NCBI GenBank assembly: GCA_022824265.1
Contig: JAJEAG010000062.1
Location: forward strand, 1 to 64,000
Reading direction: 5' to 3'
From: Candidatus Poribacteria bacterium
GTDB lineage: Bacteria; Poribacteria; WGA-4E; WGA-3G
DNA length: 64,000 nt
Shown: piece by piece, positions 57,909-64,000 of the stretch
Numbering within the stretch: position 1 is the stretch's first letter
How the letters are laid out: each line of letters begins with the position of its first letter
The notes under the pieces: model-generated
What the model saw: only the letters and a program-made list of their open reading frames with translations
The model's database searches: none
What the model was told of the DNA's origin: nothing
Translations under genes and position numbers: made by a program

Positions 57909-58486
57909 TGAAATTAGTATATGGAAATACATACATATTTCACGATACAAACCCTCATACATTTTTTGCATGTATGATGCATTTTTTGTATTAACCCCTT
58001 CAATCCTTGTGCTTTCCGCATTCGCTTCAAATTGAAATCATATATTTTTTCTTTAATCAGATAAAAATTGGAAAGACTGTATATATTTACCCACCTTAAA
58101 CAAACCTTGTCTGGTTCTGTGTTTTTGAAACAAACCAAATCAAATTGCCACGAATTTAAATTTAAATAGGTATATCGAATAGGTATTGGCATGGAATTTG
58201 CTTTTAGACCCAAGGTGATTTGACTTAACCATTTATAGTAAACTTTAGAATTAATGGGACGTTTAGAAATGTAGGAGGGAACTCTGATTCCCGACTATCC
58301 GTGTGCTTCGTCGCTATTCGGAGATCGCTTCTACAGAATATATGTCCTTTTGTTTACAAAGTTTACCATATACTCCTTGATCTAAAAGAAAACGTATAAG
58401 TCAAACCAATGAAGTATGAAATAACACAAGATAATAGGGCATGCAAAATATAAATATCACCCTATACTATATCCTTGGAGAATAAA

Positions 58487-60379
58487 ATGAAACACTTTTT
58501 TACGTTCACAAGCATCGCCTTGATGGTTATGTTCTACATTGGTTGTTCTTCTGATGTGGAACAGGATCAATTAAACAATCCAACCCAAATTGACACAACA
58601 GACTTGTTTATCGGTGCTCCACTTAAAGATGGTGTCATTCTGGAAAATATGTATGAAGATGAAGTTCGGAATCTGATAGATAAAACACGCGTCCAGATAG
58701 TTACTGTACTTGAAGGTACAGGTAGAGTAACACTTGAGGCTCGTTACCGAGGTGTGCGTGATTTTGGTCTCGGCTTTCCTGTCTACGAGTGCGAACTGCA
58801 GGACAACGCAGCTGAAGCTATAGGCGGCATTGCACAAGGGATGTCAGGAAGTCCTGTTGGTCCACCTGGACGTGTTATGGGTGCGCTTGCGTATGGTAAT
58901 GCATTTTCGAAATCGCCTACACGCTTTTGGGTAACATCAATAGATGCCATGGAGTCATCCATAGCGCGGCAAACTTTTGGAGATTTACTTGATGCTGATC
59001 GCGCACCAGCGGCACCATCAATAGGAATCCATACTGATTTTACACCGGTTAAAACTCCTTTGATGATTACAGGTATACAATCTCATAGACTTGGACAACT
59101 TGCATCCTACCTAAAGGAAGAACGTTTTCAATATCTGGAATTATTTTCGTCTGTTGCTGGATCACCTGCTGCTCCTCCTGCTGACACATCAAGACTCGAA
59201 GCTGGAGATATGATTGGAGTTGCAGTAGCAACAGGAGATGTTGTGAATGCGATTGGATATGGCACGGTGACACAAGTTTATGATGACGATACGTTTGTTG
59301 CTTTCGGACACCCAATGAATGGAGATGGTAAGGCATCTTTACCTGTCTATAGAGCCGTTGTTAATGGGATCGTTCCAAACCTACAAGCATCCTATAAATC
59401 TGCTTATGCTTACGGCAATCCAATTGGAACTATAACCAAAGATCTTACACCAGCGATTGTGGGCAAACTTGGATCACCTCCCGCTATGATCCCTGTAAAG
59501 GTTGCTTATCAAGTAAGCGATGGTGGTGTCACACAAAAACATCACCAAGTAGCGTATGGTCAGGAAGTATTTATACCTGTCATTGCTGCAATAACGATGG
59601 ATTCAATTCGGCAAGAGTTAAGTCCAGGAACTATAGACTTTACAGTCACACTCCGATTCAAAGAGACCGAAACCGTCTATACGGAATCTTTTCGTAGCGC
59701 GTCTTCAGATCCATTTATTGAATTATTCATAAACGTGGACAGGGTAATATCTTCTTTCAATAACATATTCACAAATAGTGCTGGAAAGGCTACATTAACA
59801 GAGGTCGTAATTGACATTACTGACAATCCACAAATAATGTTAGCAGAAATCCACGAGTTAGTTGTTCCTGAGGAAATAACACCTGGGGAAAGTGCTACCT
59901 TCAAAGTTGTTTTACTTCCGCATTGGACTGCAACTAACGGTAGTCGAAAGATTGAAAAAGAGGTTATTCTGGATATTCCAGATAATTTTACCAAGGGTCA
60001 GGCAAGTTTTAGTGTTAAGGCTGAAGATCCTTTTGATGATTTATTCTTTGACTTCAGTTTTGATGAGAATGATGAGGAAGAAACACCGCTGCCTGAGAAT
60101 CTTGATGAGCTTATCAAACAGATAGAGGATGGTCAGACAGATTTGGGTATAATTACGATTACACTTACACCCGATGATGCAGGTTTTGACTTCCCATTTC
60201 TGGATGACCCGTTCACATTTGAAAATGATGATTTATCAGAAGATGATCAGATTCCACCAATTGAAACCAAAATTGTTATTGACGGTTTCATTATTACTGG
60301 TTCTATGGAGAAACCTGTCAATGTTATTGATAAAGAATCACCTCCAATAGAAGATATAGATGACATGCAAGTCGAATAA
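58487..60379 (+). CDS. SpoIVB-type (S55) peptidase-domain lipoprotein
   Basis: Lipobox FYIGC; GTGRVTLEARYRGVRDFGLGFPVYECEL...IAQGMSGSPVGPPGRVMGALAYGNAFSKSPTRFWVTSIDAM; C-terminal acidic region. Confidence 0.78.
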   Translation: MKHFFTFTSIALMVMFYIGCSSDVEQDQLNNPTQIDTTDLFIGAPLKDGVILENMYEDEVRNLIDKTRVQIVTVLEGTGRVTLEARYRGVRDFGLGFPVYECELQDNAAEAIGGIAQGMSGSPVGPPGRVMGALAYGNAFSKSPTRFWVTSIDAMESSIARQTFGDLLDADRAPAAPSIGIHTDFTPVKTPLMITGIQSHRLGQLASYLKEERFQYLELFSSVAGSPAAPPADTSRLEAGDMIGVAVATGDVVNAIGYGTVTQVYDDDTFVAFGHPMNGDGKASLPVYRAVVNGIVPNLQASYKSAYAYGNPIGTITKDLTPAIVGKLGSPPAMIPVKVAYQVSDGGVTQKHHQVAYGQEVFIPVIAAITMDSIRQELSPGTIDFTVTLRFKETETVYTESFRSASSDPFIELFINVDRVISSFNNIFTNSAGKATLTEVVIDITDNPQIMLAEIHELVVPEEITPGESATFKVVLLPHWTATNGSRKIEKEVILDIPDNFTKGQASFSVKAEDPFDDLFFDFSFDENDEEETPLPENLDELIKQIEDGQTDLGIITITLTPDDAGFDFPFLDDPFTFENDDLSEDDQIPPIETKIVIDGFIITGSMEKPVNVIDKESPPIEDIDDMQVE

Positions 60380-60392
60380 TTCAAATCCAGTA

Positions 60393-60427
60393 GTGTGGGC
60401 AGGTCTTCATACCTGCCCACACTTTTC
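60393..60427 (+). terminator. Rho-independent terminator
   Basis: GTGTGGGCAGGT-CTTCAT-ACCTGCCCACAC perfect 12-bp stem, then TTTT. Confidence 0.85.
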
Positions 60428-60572
60428 ATATACCGTCAATAACACTATCCCCAACATTACACACAGATTTCACATCAAAAACGTCATCGCTGCATTATTC
60501 TAATAGTAGACTTATATTTTGTGGTATAATGTCTATGTTGATACATACTACATTTAGAAGGAGCAAACATAT

Positions 60573-62081
60573 ATGACAGAAAACCCGAATGTTATTCTTA
60601 TTTTCGCAGATGACCTTGGACGCGGAATGTTGAGTTGCTATGGACAGCAACATTTTGAAACGCCAAATATAGACCGACTTGCAAATGAAGGCATGAAATT
60701 CAACCATGCCTACGGTTGTGCGTTCTGCGCGCCTTCACGTGCAAGTATGCTGACCGGTCTACACGATTGCCATGATGGGACTTGGACCTATACCAAGGCT
60801 GGAATTTACAAGAGTATTAGCACAGGGGAAATGACCGTAGACGAGATTTCGGAGTTGATTCATACAACCGGACTTCAAGCAGGTCCTAATGATGTGTTCT
60901 TGGCACAAATCGCTGAGGAAGCAGGATATGCCACAGGACAGATTGGGAAGCTTGAATGGGGTTTTGCCACTACAGCAAATCGGATACGTCGGCACGGTTG
61001 GCAGTATCACTACGGTTATTATGATCACCAACGTTGTCACGGCTTTTACCCACCATTTCTGTTCGAAAACGGAGAACTTAGAGAAATCCAAGGAAACACC
61101 CATGTTGATTGCGGAAAACATCCGGGAACCGAATCTGAGGAAAATATGGCGATACGTCGTAATAGTCAAGGAAAAGCAGTTTATTCTCAGGATATATTCA
61201 ACGATAAAATCATAGAATATCTTCGTGCCCATAAGGACGAACCATTCTTTCTCTACCATCCATCACAGTTACCACACGGACCGATTTCTATACCTGACAT
61301 ACATCCTGCAGTTAAGGATAATTCGGAACTAACTGCTTTTGAGAAAGAATACGCATCAATGATACTAAAACTTGATGAGACAGTTGGAATCATTTTGGAT
61401 GAACTTCAACATCTCGGTATTGATGATCGTACTATGATCGTTTTCAGTGCAGATAATGGACATGAAGTGTATTACTTACAAGAAGGCAGGACTTCTGGTG
61501 TAAGAAGGAATTTGGAAGGTGAACCTTTTGATGACATAACAAAGAAGTATTATTCAGAGGAGGGTGGCGATGTTTTTAATGGAAACGATGGCATGGCAGG
61601 TTTAAAGCGATCAAGTTTAGAAGGTGGCACACGAATACCATTTATTGTGCGGATGCCGGGTACGATTGAGTCCCAATCCGAGTCTAACCACATGCTTGCG
61701 AACTACGACCTGATGCCAACCTTAGCTGAAATTACACAAACTGACTTACCTCAAGCTAAAGACGGTGTATCATTCTTTCCTACTTTATTGGATCAGCATG
61801 AGAAACAACAATCGCATGACTGGATTGTATATGCTTCAAGACTTGGTCCTGCTTTAGTGACATCAGATGGTTGGAAGTTAAGACGTATCAACAAGACCGA
61901 TAGTTTTCAGTTATATCAACTCAACGAGGATTACGCTGAAGAACACGATATATCAACTGATCATCCAGATATCGTTTCGCGTCTGAGCAAAATACTTCTC
62001 AATGCTTGTGATGGTGATTATCACCACGGAACTCCTCAAGCGCATCTTGCTTCTTACTCAGTGGAACATGCTAACAGATAA
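60573..62081 (+). CDS. Sulfatase, CAPSR motif
   Basis: NVILIFADDLGRGMLSCYGQQHFETPNIDRLANEG, CAPSRASMLTG, IVFSADNGHEVYY, LEGGTRIPFIVRMPG. RBS AGAAGGAG. Confidence 0.92.
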   Translation: MTENPNVILIFADDLGRGMLSCYGQQHFETPNIDRLANEGMKFNHAYGCAFCAPSRASMLTGLHDCHDGTWTYTKAGIYKSISTGEMTVDEISELIHTTGLQAGPNDVFLAQIAEEAGYATGQIGKLEWGFATTANRIRRHGWQYHYGYYDHQRCHGFYPPFLFENGELREIQGNTHVDCGKHPGTESEENMAIRRNSQGKAVYSQDIFNDKIIEYLRAHKDEPFFLYHPSQLPHGPISIPDIHPAVKDNSELTAFEKEYASMILKLDETVGIILDELQHLGIDDRTMIVFSADNGHEVYYLQEGRTSGVRRNLEGEPFDDITKKYYSEEGGDVFNGNDGMAGLKRSSLEGGTRIPFIVRMPGTIESQSESNHMLANYDLMPTLAEITQTDLPQAKDGVSFFPTLLDQHEKQQSHDWIVYASRLGPALVTSDGWKLRRINKTDSFQLYQLNEDYAEEHDISTDHPDIVSRLSKILLNACDGDYHHGTPQAHLASYSVEHANR

Positions 62082-62142
62082 ACCCAATTTGATAGGTAAG
62101 GTTACGTCATTCTATAACAGTCTACTTATCAAGAAAATTGAT

Positions 62143-62787
62143 CTAAGATTCTTCGAGAGGGAATTTCTCTGTTATTAGCATAAGCGGTTTTCCATTAGCA
62201 ACTATTCTATATGTCCTACAAAGGAATGGATTGCCTTCAAAATGTGCAATGCTACTTGGTAAACCTTTTGCCCGTTCAATTCCCCACCAAAGCAGGTCAC
62301 GTCGTGTCTCCAATTGGCTGTGATGCAAAAGGACTCCTAAACCATTAATTCCGGCATCTAATTCATTGACCACATTATTAGGTAAACGCTCATAGACTAT
62401 TTGAGAAACTGCATAAGCATGTATTTTGGGTGTTTGGTTTTCTTTGCAAGGGGTTTGAAGCACAACTTCACGTGCGATGATATTACCACCTGTTGACAGT
62501 TCAAGCCATTTATGTTGATTATGTAGGATTCGTCTTGCTTGGTATAGCAGCACAACTTGTATAGGTGAATGCGTATATGCTTCAATGAACCGTGTCACGG
62601 TTCCATCTGCTATGAGTAATGCACGCTGAAAAGGCGATAATCGCGTAAGATTGATATCCTTTAAAGCCGCAGGTCTTTCAGATTGTGCGACAAAAAGTTC
62701 TTTTACGCGTTTATTCACAGAAATATCAGGATTTGTGGGGTATAGAATTTCATTCTTTGAATTTGGGAAGGTTTCCATAAGGGGCAT
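62143..62787 (-). CDS. Chorismate lyase / DUF98-like protein
   Basis: LSPFQRALLIADGTVTRFIEAYTHSPIQVVLL...REVVLQ...AVSQIVYERLP..VVNELDAGINGLGVLLHHSQLETRRDLLWWGIE...RTYRIVANGKPLMLITEKFP. Confidence 0.65.
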   Translation of the reverse strand: MPLMETFPNSKNEILYPTNPDISVNKRVKELFVAQSERPAALKDINLTRLSPFQRALLIADGTVTRFIEAYTHSPIQVVLLYQARRILHNQHKWLELSTGGNIIAREVVLQTPCKENQTPKIHAYAVSQIVYERLPNNVVNELDAGINGLGVLLHHSQLETRRDLLWWGIERAKGLPSSIAHFEGNPFLCRTYRIVANGKPLMLITEKFPLEES

Positions 62788-63141
62788 CCATTCCAATGTC
62801 TTTCATATATTGCGGTTGTTGTCAAATAATTTATGGATGAAATAGGTCTTTCTCGGAGATATGTGCTTATGTTATTTCATTAACCATTTATATGATACCC
62901 TACTATGAGCACGTTATGCAAACAAAACAGATAGGTAAACCGATATGCTATAGTAAGAAAGGTTCTGTCTCAATAGGATGTTAATTTGGAATGGCAACAA
63001 ACCATACCTATAAAAATAGACATAAATGATAAGAAAAAGTTCGTGATAGATATTATCTTATAGGAATAGTCTAATCTACTTCCTTAATCGTAAAAGACCT
63101 AATTATTTACACCCAACGGTAGGTTTGGTTTCCTAACCGCT

Positions 63142-63285
63142 CCATAGGTGTCAATTTAGTGATTCTTGTCTGTCTGAATTGCTTGTTGTCTTAGGTCGCT
63201 GTGCTTGCTCCGACCTACGATAATGTAAGAGGTGAAATGAATTACACGACTACAAACACATCTCGTCCTTAAATTGACGATTATG
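63142..63285. repeat. Dispersed MITE-like intergenic element, copy B
   Basis: CCATAGGTGTCAATTTAGTG ... CTCGTCCTTAAATTGACGATTATG; internal TAGGTCGCTGTGCTTGCTCCGACCTA and GTAAGAGGTGAAATGAATTACACGACTACAAACACATCT shared with 29902-30128. Confidence 0.6.
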
Positions 63286-63347
63286 ATGCCTCTATACTAA
63301 TTCACCTTCTGATTAACGATAATACAATTATATATCAGGACGCAAGG

Positions 63348-64000
63348 TTATGCATACGATGTTCTCTCAACTCGTTTCTCTAAAGGTTCCATTCCTTGAA
63401 GGATAGTACTCAGGAGTTGTGCCTTGTCATCTGCATAGGTCGGATTGTCCCATTGATTTACACGTTCAGATGGGTCATTCTCAAGATCGTAAAGTTCACC
63501 ATACGATTGTCCACAATACCAAGTTAACTTACGGGATTCAGTAACAATTGTTTTGAGGCGTAAACCTTCTGGATCATCTATACATTCGACTAATACTGAA
63601 TCTCGTACAGACTCCTTTGCACCAGTGAGCATTGGTAAGACATCTACACCGTCTGTATCTGATGGGATTGGTAAATCTGCGGCGGCAAGCACAGTCGGGA
63701 CAATATCAACATGACTAAACAGTTGGTGAGAACGTTGTCCGGGTGGAATAACAGCAGGATATCGAAGTAAAGTAGGAACACGGATAAGTTGCTCATAATG
63801 GAAAGGTCCCTTCATCCAAAGTCCGTGGTCCCCGAGTAGTTCACCGTGGTCGGTGGTGAACAGCACTAAAGTATTATCACGTAATCCACGTTCATCAAGG
63901 CATTCTAAGATACGTCCCATCTGCTGATCAATAATCTTCACCATATTGTAGTAGTATGCTCTACCTAATCGCGCATCTTGTTCGGGAACTTTACGGAAAT
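63348..64000 (-). CDS. Sulfatase C-terminal part (gene continues past the right edge)
   Basis: Frame is open to 64000: ...FRKVPEQDARLGRAYYYNMVKIIDQQMGRILECLDERGLRDNTLVLFTTDHGELLGDHGLWMKGPFHYEQLIRVPTLLRYP. The listed M at 63944 is internal. Confidence 0.9.
   Translation of the reverse strand, partial: FRKVPEQDARLGRAYYYNMVKIIDQQMGRILECLDERGLRDNTLVLFTTDHGELLGDHGLWMKGPFHYEQLIRVPTLLRYPAVIPPGQRSHQLFSHVDIVPTVLAAADLPIPSDTDGVDVLPMLTGAKESVRDSVLVECIDDPEGLRLKTIVTESRKLTWYCGQSYGELYDLENDPSERVNQWDNPTYADDKAQLLSTILQGMEPLEKRVERTSYA

Noticed and set aside
1-64000. tRNA/rRNA genes, prophage or integron
   Set aside because: No recognisable tRNA or rRNA sequence, integrase, capsid or attC sites seen on reading.

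Overview
The window is about 64 kb, gene-dense and bacterial. It looks chromosomal, with no tRNA, rRNA, CRISPR array or intact transposase seen. The gene content is: six sulfatases carrying C-x-P-[ST]-R motifs (one truncated by the right edge), three PhyH-type dioxygenases, four LamG-like secreted proteins, two Gfo/Idh/MocA oxidoreductases, PQQ-type beta-propellers, a WD40 lipoprotein and a TonB-dependent receptor. This resembles genomes of sponge or marine-associated polysaccharide degraders such as Poribacteria or Planctomycetes-like lineages; the taxonomy is inference only. Points of most interest: (1) a MITE-like element at 57564-57908 with 20-bp terminal inverted repeats (19/20), a perfect 7-bp direct flank duplication (TGAAATT) and an internal symmetric array of ACCTTTCGCCCCGCTGGGGCT, plus other inverted-repeat intergenic elements that share modules; (2) two tandem proteins that join an RDD membrane domain to a PspA/IM30-like coiled coil; (3) a compact seven-gene operon (50119-57475) combining PQQ-type propellers with LuxE-like and LuxC/aldehyde-dehydrogenase-like proteins; (4) four LamG proteins sharing a short C-terminal motif VEPxxKLxxxWgxLK; (5) a 2778-aa repeat protein with a FlgD/T9SS-like C-terminal domain, next to a PorV-like outer-membrane protein and a LysM protein, preceded by a long structured leader; (6) a diverged AccA-like protein; (7) an odd AC-rich intergenic block with repeated CGTACCA and a perfect 12-bp inverted repeat. 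All calls come from reading the sequence; no database search was run.
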